64,000 bases of DNA. Source: UBA2259 sp964543485 (GTDB taxonomy: Bacteria; Patescibacteriota; Dojkabacteria; SC72). Position 1 is the first letter of the stretch. Every line of letters starts with the position of its first letter. Of the stretch, positions 25,128 through 34,206 are shown in pieces. Below the pieces are notes generated by a model, which was not told the origin of the DNA, made no database searches, and saw only the letters and a program-made list of their open reading frames with translations. Where the stretch lies: NCBI GenBank assembly GCA_964543485.1, contig CAZIYI010000001.1:62001-126000 (forward strand). Direction: 5' to 3'. The translations under genes were made by a program, and so were the position numbers.

Positions 25128-25167
25128 AACGCAATACTCACCGAACACCATTCCGCGAGCTTGCGTT
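25128..25167 (-). promoter_or_regulatory. structured 5' leader hairpin of tuf
   Basis: On the minus strand AACGCAA (25167-25161) pairs with TTGCGTT (25134-25128), and inside it CTCGC pairs with GTGAG (one G-U). The hairpin begins at or just before the predicted transcription start and no U tract follows, so it is a leader structure rather than a terminator. Confidence 0.6.
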
Positions 25168-25169
25168 GA

Positions 25170-25198
25170 ATATTATCAAAAAGCCCCGATATATGCAA
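25170..25198 (-). promoter_or_regulatory. promoter of tuf
   Basis: TTGCAT (25198-25193), 17-nt spacer, TGA-TAATAT extended -10 (25175-25170). Start near 25163; leader about 70 nt. It means tuf can be transcribed apart from fusA. Confidence 0.7.
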
Positions 25199-25249
25199 GT
25201 GTTTAAGGTGTATTTTGATATATATGGGATACTCTTTAGTACAAATCTC

Positions 25250-27346
25250 CTACTTTGTTACTCCAGCCACCTCCTCTGCTACATTCTTTGGTACTTCCGC
25301 ATAGTGAGATGGCTCCATACTTGCACTACCTCTACCGCTAGTTAAAGACCTTAATTCACTTGTATATCCAAAAAGTTCTGAAAGTGGGACTAGTGCATTT
25401 ATTACTGTAATACCGTTTCCAATATCTTCTGTACCTTGAATTTGACCTCTCTTACTGCTTAATGATCCAGTAACATCTCCCATGTATTGCTGAGGTACTT
25501 CTACTGCTACATCCATAATTGGTTCTAAAAGAATAGGGGTTGCCCTTCTACATCCCTCTTTAAATGCCATAGATGCAGCAACCTTGAAAGCTGCTTCAGA
25601 AGAGTCGACCTCGTGGTAGGATCCATCAAAAAGGGTAACTTTAACGTCTACAACAGGGAAACCTGCAACTACTCCGGCCTTCATAGTTTCTTCAACACCC
25701 TTTTGTATTGGGGCTATATACTCTCTTGGAATAGCACCTCCCTTGATAGCGTTTATAAATTCAAAACCTTTACCTGTTTCATTTGGTTCAATCTTTAACC
25801 AACAGTGGCCGTACTGTCCCTTACCTCCAGATTGTTTGATATATTTACCCTCTGCCTGTTCACAAACGGTTTTGACAGTTTCCCTATACGCGACCTGTGG
25901 TTTACCCACATTCGCAACAACATTAAACTCTCTCTTCATTCTGTCTACCATAATTTCAAGATGTAACTCTCCCATTCCGGAGATAATGGTTTGGCCTGTT
26001 TCTATATTACTCTCTACTCTAAATGTAGGATCTTCTTTAACCAATCTGATTAATGCTTCAGACATCTTCTCTTCATCAGATTTAGTTGCTGGCTCAATAG
26101 CTTGTGATACAACTGGTTCCGCAAATGTTATCTGCTCAAGTATAATTGGGTCATTTTCATCACAAAGGGTATCTCCTGTTACAGAGCTCTTAAGCCCAAC
26201 GATTGCCCCAATATCCCCTGCCCTTAATGTACCAACCTCTTCTCTATCATCTGCATGCATCAGTACTAATCTACTAATTCTCTCTCTAACATTTTTGGTC
26301 GAATTATATACATATGAACCGGAATTTACAGTTCCAGAGTACACTCTAAAATATGAAAGGTTCCCTATATGTGAATCATTGACAATCTTGAAAACTAATC
26401 CAGAGAATGGCTCACCCTCTTCGGGTTTTCTTTCGATTTCTGCACCACTTTTTGGATGGTCTCCTTGTACAGGAGGAACATCCAAAGGAGATGGTAAGCA
26501 CAAAGATATGTAATCTAGGATTGTTCTTGCCATTAAAGTTCTTGAATCTCCACCTAATACTGGGAATATTTTACTTTCCAAAGTACCTTTTCTTAAGGCA
26601 GCTTTCAATTCATCAACCGAAATTTCTTCTCCTGCAAAGAACTTTTCCATTAACTTATCATCCATTTCAACCAATGCCTCTATCAATGTAGCTCTTTGTT
26701 CCTGGGTCTTACTCTTTAAATCTTCAGGTATAGGGATTTCTTTTACTTCTGAGGTGTCTGACGATTCATATTCGAATGCCTTATTTAAAAGCAAATCCAC
26801 ATATCCATGCAATTCACTCTCTCTTCCTATTGGTATATTTAATGCAACAGCTTTGTTACTTAATCTATTTTTAATAGTATCAAAACTCTTGTCAAAATCT
26901 CCACCTATTAGATTGATTTTATTTAAAAAACATATTCTTGGGACATGATACTTATTTGCTTGTCTCCATACAGTTTCAGACTGTGGCTCAACACCCTTCC
27001 TCCCATCAAAGATTACTACTGCACCATCTAATACTCTTAAGGATCTTTCTACTTCAGCAGTAAAGTCTACATGCCCTGGTGTATCAATAATATTGATTCT
27101 ATATCTCTTAGAATCATAGTCCCAGAAACATGTAACAGCAGCAGATTGAATGGTGATACCTCTCTCTTGCTCCTGTTCCATAAAGTCGGTAGTTGCTGCA
27201 CCTTCATGCACTTCACCCATCTTATGTATTTGACCAGTAAAGAATAGAAGCCGTTCAGTTGTAGTAGTCTTACCAGCATCAATATGAGCAATAATTCCAA
27301 TATTTCTTATCTGCTCTAATGGCATTTTTATATCATAGGTTTGCAT
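25250..27346 (-). CDS. fusA: Elongation factor G with NKIN in place of NKxD
   Basis: 698 aa from the ATG at 27346 (a TTG two codons upstream and an ATG at 27325 are alternatives). EF-G drives translocation and, with RRF, ribosome recycling. P-loop AHIDAGKTTTTER, switch I RGITIQSAA, DTPGHVDF and all five domains are present, including the GGKGQYGH loop and the C-terminal YxxELRSLTSGRGS block. The G4 motif reads NKIN (residues 142-145), with Asn for the guanine-specifying Asp, and the G5 region, usually CGSAFKNKGVQ, reads LGGDSRTLMAR. It has its own promoter and lies 157 nt before tuf; rpsL and rpsG are not adjacent. Confidence 0.97.
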   Translation of the reverse strand: MQTYDIKMPLEQIRNIGIIAHIDAGKTTTTERLLFFTGQIHKMGEVHEGAATTDFMEQEQERGITIQSAAVTCFWDYDSKRYRINIIDTPGHVDFTAEVERSLRVLDGAVVIFDGRKGVEPQSETVWRQANKYHVPRICFLNKINLIGGDFDKSFDTIKNRLSNKAVALNIPIGRESELHGYVDLLLNKAFEYESSDTSEVKEIPIPEDLKSKTQEQRATLIEALVEMDDKLMEKFFAGEEISVDELKAALRKGTLESKIFPVLGGDSRTLMARTILDYISLCLPSPLDVPPVQGDHPKSGAEIERKPEEGEPFSGLVFKIVNDSHIGNLSYFRVYSGTVNSGSYVYNSTKNVRERISRLVLMHADDREEVGTLRAGDIGAIVGLKSSVTGDTLCDENDPIILEQITFAEPVVSQAIEPATKSDEEKMSEALIRLVKEDPTFRVESNIETGQTIISGMGELHLEIMVDRMKREFNVVANVGKPQVAYRETVKTVCEQAEGKYIKQSGGKGQYGHCWLKIEPNETGKGFEFINAIKGGAIPREYIAPIQKGVEETMKAGVVAGFPVVDVKVTLFDGSYHEVDSSEAAFKVAASMAFKEGCRRATPILLEPIMDVAVEVPQQYMGDVTGSLSSKRGQIQGTEDIGNGITVINALVPLSELFGYTSELRSLTSGRGSASMEPSHYAEVPKNVAEEVAGVTK

Positions 27347-27404
27347 ATCCAAAAATCATTAAATTAAAACCTAATATGAGAACTTAGGATTACACGCGGT
27401 ATGG

Positions 27405-27433
27405 ATTATAACAGACTAATCGATTTGAGCCAA
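27405..27433 (-). promoter_or_regulatory. promoter of fusA
   Basis: TTGGCT (27433-27428), 17-nt spacer, TGT-TATAAT extended -10 (27410-27405). It overlaps the 3' end of the TPR lipoprotein gene. Start near 27398, leader about 50 nt. Confidence 0.7.
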
Positions 27434-28846
27434 TAGCTTTTGTGCTTCTATTGAGATTTCTCCATCCAAATCATACTCTATTGCCTTTTTAGCAAAATCT
27501 CTGGCCTCATCCAATTGCCCCCTCTCGAAGAAAAGTTCTGCAGATAGTAGATTGTAACCAGGGTTATATTTATCTAACTCCCAAAATATATCTAAGGTTT
27601 TTTGTGCTTCATCAAGCTCAGAGTTATCAATAAGATACTCCCCTTTGAGGTATAGATACTCGAGTTTCTGTGCTTTATCTAATTCTTCATAATCAATAGA
27701 GTTCATATAGTATTCGAATTTTTCGCTATCACTTCTTAGGGAATATATATGCATGTAATATATCTGTATCCAAAATTCGTCGAATATATTTCCAGCAATT
27801 TTAGTAACTTCTAATCCCTTTTCAGTAAGATTCTCATCAATAAGAATGTCGAGATATTCCTTAAATAGCGCCTTTTCTACCTTGTCACCTCCATAAGAGA
27901 TGGCACTATCATAATATGCTGTAGCATTATTTAAATCATCTTTTAAGTAGTAGCATCTAGCAAGAACCCAGTATATATACTGATTCAGGTCACTCAGTGT
28001 AGATAAATTCTCTAAAACCTCTATACTTTTATCATATTCCCCATATTCAAAATATCCCTTTCCTAATATATACAAACCATCAATATACTCACCCATATCA
28101 TTTAAATGGGGTTCCAACAAAGCAATTGTTAAGTAAGGATACTGAGCATCTATATAGTACTTACCTAGTTTTGTGCCATTGAATAGGACATCTTCGTTAA
28201 GTGTATCTAAAACTGATATCCAATCTGAATACTCCTCTCTCCATTCGTCTCCGGGCTCTATATCTTTAATTGAAGATTTGGCTTTCTCAAAATTACTCAA
28301 TGCTTCAATATATGAAAGTAACAGTTTTGCTTCTATTTGCATATCTCCATCAAAATTCTCTTGCAACATTGATTTCGCTTCCTCAATCTTTCCCCTTTGA
28401 ATATAGCTTTTTCCAAGACCAAGTAAAGCTTCTTTGTTACCAGAATCCATACTCTTTGCTAATTGATAGTTATACAAAGCCCTCTCGTAGTTGCCTACTA
28501 AATATTGTCGATCACCAACAGCAGAGTAAAGTATGGACCTATCTTTATCATCTAACTCTACACCAGATTCATCTATTAACTTCGTGGCATCTTCCAATCT
28601 ATTCTTTAAGATAAAGATGTCTACAATACCTTGAAGTGCCTCTGGTCTTGAAGGGATTAAATCAACAGCTGTGCTTAATTTCTCAATAGCTGGAGTGTAC
28701 TCTTTGCCCTCAATTAAAATATTGGCATCTGAGATCAGTATGTTGTACTCATTCATCTTTTCTTCAGATACAGTACAGCCAGACAGAAGGAATCCACATA
28801 CAACAACTATTGTAAATAGAGATAAATTTTTTAATATATTTTTCAT
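27416..28846 (-). CDS. TPR-repeat lipoprotein
   Basis: 476 aa. Signal peptide with lipobox LLSGC (Cys at about residue 24), then about a dozen helical TPR-like pairs over the rest (for example ALYNYQLAKSMDSGNKEAL, SIEVLENL, AQKTLDIF). TPR proteins are scaffolds for protein contacts; this one would be tethered outside the membrane. It is divergent from the wall hydrolase at 28917 and has a -10 box only 8 nt before its ATG. The partner is unknown. Confidence 0.85.
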   Translation of the reverse strand: MKNILKNLSLFTIVVVCGFLLSGCTVSEEKMNEYNILISDANILIEGKEYTPAIEKLSTAVDLIPSRPEALQGIVDIFILKNRLEDATKLIDESGVELDDKDRSILYSAVGDRQYLVGNYERALYNYQLAKSMDSGNKEALLGLGKSYIQRGKIEEAKSMLQENFDGDMQIEAKLLLSYIEALSNFEKAKSSIKDIEPGDEWREEYSDWISVLDTLNEDVLFNGTKLGKYYIDAQYPYLTIALLEPHLNDMGEYIDGLYILGKGYFEYGEYDKSIEVLENLSTLSDLNQYIYWVLARCYYLKDDLNNATAYYDSAISYGGDKVEKALFKEYLDILIDENLTEKGLEVTKIAGNIFDEFWIQIYYMHIYSLRSDSEKFEYYMNSIDYEELDKAQKLEYLYLKGEYLIDNSELDEAQKTLDIFWELDKYNPGYNLLSAELFFERGQLDEARDFAKKAIEYDLDGEISIEAQKLLAQID

Positions 28847-28853
28847 ATTTCCT

Positions 28854-28859
28854 ATTGTA
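28854..28859 (-). promoter_or_regulatory. -10 box abutting the TPR lipoprotein start
   Basis: TACAAT on the minus strand, 8 nt before the ATG at 28846, leaving essentially no leader. No convincing -35. Confidence 0.45.
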
Positions 28860-28877
28860 CATAAGTTTTTACAATCA

Positions 28878-28886
28878 TGCTATACT
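28878..28886 (+). promoter_or_regulatory. extended -10 promoter of the Rpf/YabE-like gene
   Basis: TGC-TATACT. Start near 28893, about 24 nt before the ATG at 28917, which has a GGAG Shine-Dalgarno at about 6 nt spacing. Confidence 0.55.
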
Positions 28887-28916
28887 TTGACTACTCCCAT
28901 AATATATGGAGTCAGT

Positions 28917-29858
28917 ATGGACGCTAACATATACTACAAACAAAAGAAAACAGACACACTAATCCCGATCCTATTTTCCCTCATATTTGGATTTCTTTTT
29001 ATTTTTTTCCTTTCCAATATAGATATGGTCGTATTTGCTCAACAGGAAAAATATCTTTCCGATTCTCAATTTAAAAATATCTCCTTTATACCAAACTTAA
29101 ATACCTCAAACACCTCTTCTGGACTAAAACTACTTACCATAGTAAAGGATGATACTGTTTACAGAATAATTACTAAATCATCAGATATATTCCAAATATT
29201 CAGAGAAAACGACATATTACTTGATGAGAAAGATGTTGTTACTCTAAGTACACAGTATATTCAAAATGGAACAATTATTACTGTTGTAAGAACAGATAAG
29301 ATAACGGTTTTTAAATTTATAGATGTAGCGTATAAAACTGAAACTATAGAGAATAGTGCATACCTTAAAGGGCAAAAACATATTAAACAGAAAGGAATAA
29401 ATGGAGTAATGAAACAGAAGTTACTTAATACTTATGAGAATGGGTATCTAGTTGAAAGTATATTAATATCTGAAGAGATTGATATACAACCTGTAAATGA
29501 AATAATTGAATTAGGAACATCCGATTTTCTCTTAAAAGATATTGAAAAAAGAGATTATGACTGTCCTTTCTGGTACTCCGTGGTTGATTCTGGACCATAC
29601 AGTGAAGAAGAGAAAAAGTGGCTTAAGTTTATTATGTACTGTGAATCTGGATGTAATGCAGAATCTGACAAAGGAACATACAAAGGTCTATTTCAATGGA
29701 GTCCATATTGGTGGAAGAAACAATTCAAAGAGAATATTTTCGATGGATATGCACAGATTAAACATACTATCGAAAAATATAGGGCTGGGGAATCTACTAG
29801 AAGAAATCAGTGGCCAGCATGTCATTCTAGATATCTTTCAAATCTTGAAAACAATTAA
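28917..29858 (+). CDS. YabE/Rpf-like cell-wall hydrolase (DUF348, G5 and lysozyme-like domains)
   Basis: 313 aa from ATG 28917, chosen for its Shine-Dalgarno and because it precedes the membrane helix (about 15-38); upstream codons overlap the divergent gene. A DUF348-like beta-grasp domain (about 60-135; VYRIITKSSDIFQIFRENDI) is followed by a G5 domain (KTETIENSAYLKG...ENGYLVES...EEIDIQPVNEI) and a C-terminal Rpf/transglycosylase-like domain with the probable catalytic Glu in YCESGCNAES and YKGLFQWSPYWW. Family members cleave peptidoglycan to aid growth or resuscitation. It overlaps pcrA by 4 nt, tail to tail. Confidence 0.85.
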   Translation: MDANIYYKQKKTDTLIPILFSLIFGFLFIFFLSNIDMVVFAQQEKYLSDSQFKNISFIPNLNTSNTSSGLKLLTIVKDDTVYRIITKSSDIFQIFRENDILLDEKDVVTLSTQYIQNGTIITVVRTDKITVFKFIDVAYKTETIENSAYLKGQKHIKQKGINGVMKQKLLNTYENGYLVESILISEEIDIQPVNEIIELGTSDFLLKDIEKRDYDCPFWYSVVDSGPYSEEEKKWLKFIMYCESGCNAESDKGTYKGLFQWSPYWWKKQFKENIFDGYAQIKHTIEKYRAGESTRRNQWPACHSRYLSNLENN

Positions 29859-31864
29859 TTCTGCCAACTGTAGTAATCACATATATCTTGAGGTATCTCA
29901 CCAAGAAATCTAGAAGGTATTTGAGTACTATACCCTTCCCTAGTCAATCTTTGTTCTGTGAATGTAAGATACAATTTCTCCTTTGCTCTGGTAATACCTA
30001 CATAACACAATCGTCTCTCCTCCTCTAGTTCATCTTCATCTGTAAAGGATCTAGAGTGTGGAAGAATTCCTTCCTCTACACCGATAATAAATACATTATC
30101 AAACTCCAAACCCTTAGAAGAGTGCAATGTCATAAGATTAACATAATTACCACTCCCATCCTGATTCTTACTTTGTTCCTGTTCTATTAAATTTATTTCT
30201 TGAAGAAACATATCTAGTGATTTCTCTTTATACTTAAGTACATAGCTATTCGAAACATTCTTTAACTCTTCAATATTTTCCTTTTTGTACTCCGCCTCTT
30301 CAGAACCATCATCCATCCATTCTACATATCTTGTTTTTCTTAAAATATGATCTATCACGGATAAAACATTAAGACCTTGTGTCTCTATATAAATACCACC
30401 AAAGAGCGAAACAAGAGATTGAAATTTCATAACTTCTTCTCTTTTTGAAAGTATACATTCATACACCTTATTGGAAATATTCAAACTATGATTTAAAGAG
30501 TTTTCTAATTCATAGCTCCCAACAAGTAGTTCGCCTACAGAGCATGTACATTGATGAGCAATAGAATGTAGTTGAGCAACAGATTTAGGACCCATCTTTC
30601 TATTTGGAACATTTAAAATTCTTGATACACTTAAATCATCCTTGAGATTAAAAAGGAATCTCATATAACTGAGAATATCTTTAATTTCTTTTCTCTCATA
30701 GAATCTAAAACCTCCAACGAGTTTATACGGCAAACCACCCTTAAGCATTGCTTCCTCAATTGCTCTTGATTGATAATTTGTTCTATACAACACCGCTATT
30801 TCAGTTAATTGCTCCCCATTTCGTCTTAATCTATTTATCTCATCAACAACATATTCAGCTTCGTTTTCCTGATCTTGTGCCTGATACATAGTAATACTTT
30901 TCCCTGAATCTTTTTCAGTCCAAAGTTTTTTGTCTACTCGTAATGCATTTTGCTTAATTACAGACATAGCTGCTGATATTACATTACCTGTAGATCTGTA
31001 GTTCTGTTCTAATTTAATAACTTTTACACTTTTAAAATCTTTTTCAAATGATTGTATATTTTTAATATCAGCACCTCTCCACCCATATATACCCTGGTCG
31101 TCATCTCCTACAACACAAATATTTTGATACTTCTGAGACATAAGTTTTGCAAACATATACTGAGCAGTATTAGTATCTTGGTATTCGTCTATAAGGATGT
31201 ATCTATATATTTCTTGATATGATTCTAATACTTTCTTGTTATCTGTTAAAAGCTTAACAGTAAGATATATTAAATCACCGAAATCTACAGCATTTTGTGC
31301 TTGTAACTGTTTTTGGTATAAGGGGTATATATCCGTAACAATATCTTCGATATACCCACCGTAGTGTTGAGAGAATTTATCAGGACCAATCAATTCGTTT
31401 TTTGCTGCGGAAATAAAATATGAAATAGATTTAGGTTTAATCTGTTTAATATCAATATCTTGTTCAATGAGAATATCTTTAATCAGGTTATCAGAATCAT
31501 CAGAATCAAATATTGAGAAATTAGGGAGTAAGCCAACTTCTTTTGCATTATGCCTAAGAAATAGCGCTCCGATAGAGTGAAAAGTCCCTATTAGTGGTAT
31601 CTCTTTATTACTTACCTCTAAATCTTTAAGTATCCCCATTACTCTCTCTTGCATCTCTCCTGCTGCTTTTTTAGTAAATGTTACAGCCATAATATTACCA
31701 GGAGATACATCTTTATTTGTAATGAGATGGGCAATACGATTTGTTATTACTCTCGTTTTACCAGAACCAGCACCAGCAAAGACTAGTAAAGGACCATCCG
31801 TTGTCTCAACAGCAATCTTTTGCTGGTTATTCAATTTTCCGAAAATAATATCTTGGGATACCAC
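29855..31864 (-). CDS. pcrA: UvrD/PcrA-type 3'-5' DNA helicase
   Basis: 669 aa superfamily 1A helicase. Q motif LNNQQKIAV, Walker A FAGAGSGKTRV, Ia TFTKKAAGEM, II LIDEYQDTN, III GDDDQGIYGWRGA, IV QNYRS, V TLHSSKGLEF and VI VGITRAKEKLYLT are all present. It unwinds DNA in repair and removes RecA or stalled RNA polymerase. The start is GTG at 31864; a TATAAT ends 8 nt before it, suggesting a leaderless transcript. PcrA and UvrD cannot be told apart here. Confidence 0.96.
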   Translation of the reverse strand: MVSQDIIFGKLNNQQKIAVETTDGPLLVFAGAGSGKTRVITNRIAHLITNKDVSPGNIMAVTFTKKAAGEMQERVMGILKDLEVSNKEIPLIGTFHSIGALFLRHNAKEVGLLPNFSIFDSDDSDNLIKDILIEQDIDIKQIKPKSISYFISAAKNELIGPDKFSQHYGGYIEDIVTDIYPLYQKQLQAQNAVDFGDLIYLTVKLLTDNKKVLESYQEIYRYILIDEYQDTNTAQYMFAKLMSQKYQNICVVGDDDQGIYGWRGADIKNIQSFEKDFKSVKVIKLEQNYRSTGNVISAAMSVIKQNALRVDKKLWTEKDSGKSITMYQAQDQENEAEYVVDEINRLRRNGEQLTEIAVLYRTNYQSRAIEEAMLKGGLPYKLVGGFRFYERKEIKDILSYMRFLFNLKDDLSVSRILNVPNRKMGPKSVAQLHSIAHQCTCSVGELLVGSYELENSLNHSLNISNKVYECILSKREEVMKFQSLVSLFGGIYIETQGLNVLSVIDHILRKTRYVEWMDDGSEEAEYKKENIEELKNVSNSYVLKYKEKSLDMFLQEINLIEQEQSKNQDGSGNYVNLMTLHSSKGLEFDNVFIIGVEEGILPHSRSFTDEDELEEERRLCYVGITRAKEKLYLTFTEQRLTREGYSTQIPSRFLGEIPQDICDYYSWQN

Positions 31865-31871
31865 AGTACAG

Positions 31872-31877
31872 ATTATA
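31872..31877 (-). promoter_or_regulatory. -10 box abutting the pcrA GTG start
   Basis: TATAAT on the minus strand, 8 nt upstream of the GTG at 31864. The -35 is weak. Confidence 0.5.
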
Positions 31878-31934
31878 TTCTAAGTTGAAATTAAGATATA
31901 TAGATGAAAAGTTATAAGGCGAAAAATATATGAA

Positions 31935-33122
31935 CTAAATCTCTTTAGCGTATTTCTGATATACCCATCCCTTGTTTCCATCATTAAAGAGTATTTCATA
32001 CCATCCTTCTTCTTTTTTAGTAACAATAAATACATCACCTTCATTTGCGACTTCCACCTTAGCACAGCTATACCATCTGCACTCTCGAATATTAACAAAT
32101 CCGTACTCAGGGGATACTATCTCTATTAGTTTGTTGTCTCCTTTGACAATTGTAAACTCAATATCAAACTCACTACCCTCTACACTGTTTTCCGAAGATT
32201 TCATAAAGTAGTAACTCTCTTTGTATGTACCTGGTCTACTTTTAGCATTTAATTCGAATGTGACTTCTGTTGAGTCTCCTGGCTTAACATAGCTGCTTTT
32301 AATATATGTTGGTTTACTGAAACTCTCCCATACACCATTAATTGCATGAGGACTTTCTACTGAATCTTTTGTAGAGATATATATGTATGTAGAACCACCA
32401 AACCAAGTAAAATCATTTTCATTTTTAATATTTACTTTAACTAACAACTTTTTACCTATCTCAACTTCTTTGGAATAATCGACAGAAATAATACTTCCCT
32501 TGTATTCGAGATCTCCTTCCTCACTCCATTGAACATTTTCGATAGAACTTAGAATAGAATTTCTCATAGATTTCTGAGATGAAGAGTGTGTGAGATATGA
32601 TATCGATTTATCATCTTTCTTTATTTTTAAATCAACAAAATCCCAACTTCCCTCTTTTACACCGTATTTATATGATAGCTCTTGAACAAAAGAGGTAAGT
32701 GAAGAACTCGCTCTTGGAGATAGGGTTGTACTATTATCCATTATTCCAATTAAAACAACGCCTTCACCTGCCTGTAATCCAGGATTTATACCTATACCAC
32801 CTCTCGCACCTTCATATATATTCCCACTTCTATCAATTAGATAGTTATATGGTATATCGTTTAATTTTAATCTTGTGATACTGTAGTAATACAAGAGTTT
32901 AATCCATAGCTGTGGATCATCAGTCAAATCATTACTGAAACCATTTAATTGGGATATATATATTTTTTGAGGAAAAGAGTAAATATCAGATTCTTCAGAG
33001 AGAGTTTCATCAAATCCCATATCTTCTCTTTTAACGATATCTATTGCATAAATTGCTGAAGAAAAACAGGACACAATTGTTAAGCAAAGAAGTATTTTAA
33101 TAAATAGTTTATGAACTTTCAT
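31935..33122 (-). CDS. PGRP/amidase-2-fold secreted protein without zinc ligands, with Ig-like and SH3b domains
   Basis: 395 aa. Signal peptide (1-26). Residues about 45-180 follow the N-acetylmuramoyl-alanine amidase / PGRP pattern (PYNYLIDRSGNIYEGARGG, GVVLIGIMDN), but the zinc histidine pair at the first strand reads IYISQLNG and the later catalytic Tyr/His positions are changed, so I infer a binding, not cleaving, domain. A middle Ig-like domain (about 210-320) includes NDFTWFGG, as in next-to-BRCA1-type Ig folds. The end (about 325-395) is an SH3b domain with NIRECRWYSC and EGWYEI...GWVYQKY. It probably binds peptidoglycan outside the cell. Confidence 0.78.
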   Translation of the reverse strand: MKVHKLFIKILLCLTIVSCFSSAIYAIDIVKREDMGFDETLSEESDIYSFPQKIYISQLNGFSNDLTDDPQLWIKLLYYYSITRLKLNDIPYNYLIDRSGNIYEGARGGIGINPGLQAGEGVVLIGIMDNSTTLSPRASSSLTSFVQELSYKYGVKEGSWDFVDLKIKKDDKSISYLTHSSSQKSMRNSILSSIENVQWSEEGDLEYKGSIISVDYSKEVEIGKKLLVKVNIKNENDFTWFGGSTYIYISTKDSVESPHAINGVWESFSKPTYIKSSYVKPGDSTEVTFELNAKSRPGTYKESYYFMKSSENSVEGSEFDIEFTIVKGDNKLIEIVSPEYGFVNIRECRWYSCAKVEVANEGDVFIVTKKEEGWYEILFNDGNKGWVYQKYAKEI

Positions 33123-33129
33123 AGTAGAT

Positions 33130-33138
33130 ATTGTATCA
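33130..33138 (-). promoter_or_regulatory. extended -10 box abutting the PGRP-like gene start
   Basis: TGA-TACAAT on the minus strand; the -10 ends 8 nt before the ATG at 33122, so the mRNA is probably leaderless. No clear -35. Confidence 0.5.
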
Positions 33139-33190
33139 CAAAAAATACAGTCCTACGCTTTCAATATTCAAAAACAAAACGATATTATTT

Positions 33191-34189
33191 CTAATCTCGG
33201 AGATTAACAGGAACTCCATGCTCATCTGAAATTTTCTCCTCTGATACCTCCTGTATAGTTAGATAGGAAGGGTCAACAGCACAGATAAACAAATCCGTAA
33301 CAGTCCAATATTTTTCATTGCTTTTAGTCACTACAAGACCCTCACCTTCTAACTTATAGGTTGGTAGAATATATCCATTTGAAGAGTCATTAAAAATATA
33401 CATTAATGATATTTTATCTACAAAATACTCTTTAAATTCATATGAATCTGGCTTATTATAATAGCGTTCTTCAATTTCATTAGAGGTAATCATTCTGGGA
33501 TACAAACCGTTTAATACTAACTTATTTAAACTCATAAGGGGCATATATTGATACTCTTCTAAACTCTCTTCTTTGATTAAAAGTAATAACATATTAATTA
33601 TTTCCCCATTATCATTTGTTTTTATAATAAAAGCTTCACCGTTCAAAGCAGAAGATCCTATCGCTATTCCTTTAAGTATATATTGACCCGAATATGTAAC
33701 CCCTCCGTTAGATTCCTCACTGTTAGTTAACGATATTTTCTCAATATCCAGATACTCTATAAAAAAACTTTTTAAATCTTCATCTGAATTAATTACTGGA
33801 AGATCTTGGATACCTTCTTTAAATAGAATTGATAGAATTCCATAATCAATAGAGAAACCAATATAATTATCATCTTCAAGATATATAGATGTATTCTTTG
33901 AGTAATCCGTTGATTCATTTGAAAGTAAATTAACAAAGAACTCTAGGACTTCAGAGTTAAATCCAATTACTTTTAGTACCTTATCTTTTTTAGGAATCTC
34001 TATTTCATTCTCCTGCAAATCTATCTCTACTAATTCTTTTTGCATTGGATATGGACTTTCAATAATTTCTGGGTTATTAGAATAGCCATCTTTGTTACTT
34101 CTAGCTAAAAAGAAACCAAATAGGACTATAAGAACAGTTAGTAATATTGCAATTATTGTAATAAGTATTTTGTTTCTTCGAAAAACCAT
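33191..34189 (-). CDS. Unknown single-pass membrane protein
   Basis: 332 aa, not recognised. A membrane helix at about 9-29 after a short basic N-terminus (VFRRNK) puts the remainder outside. The outer part is Glu/Ser/Asn-rich with no repeats and only one Cys. It lies 17 nt after the 873-aa HExxH gene, in the same transcript, so it probably belongs to the envelope gene set at 33-42 kb. Confidence 0.7.
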   Translation of the reverse strand: MVFRRNKILITIIAILLTVLIVLFGFFLARSNKDGYSNNPEIIESPYPMQKELVEIDLQENEIEIPKKDKVLKVIGFNSEVLEFFVNLLSNESTDYSKNTSIYLEDDNYIGFSIDYGILSILFKEGIQDLPVINSDEDLKSFFIEYLDIEKISLTNSEESNGGVTYSGQYILKGIAIGSSALNGEAFIIKTNDNGEIINMLLLLIKEESLEEYQYMPLMSLNKLVLNGLYPRMITSNEIEERYYNKPDSYEFKEYFVDKISLMYIFNDSSNGYILPTYKLEGEGLVVTKSNEKYWTVTDLFICAVDPSYLTIQEVSEEKISDEHGVPVNLRD

Positions 34190-34206
34190 CTCCAGTTTTT
34201 AAGAAA

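Noticed and set aside
25093..25249. The tuf upstream hairpin as the fusA terminator
   Set aside because: No U tract follows it and it sits downstream of a good tuf promoter, so a leader structure fits better.
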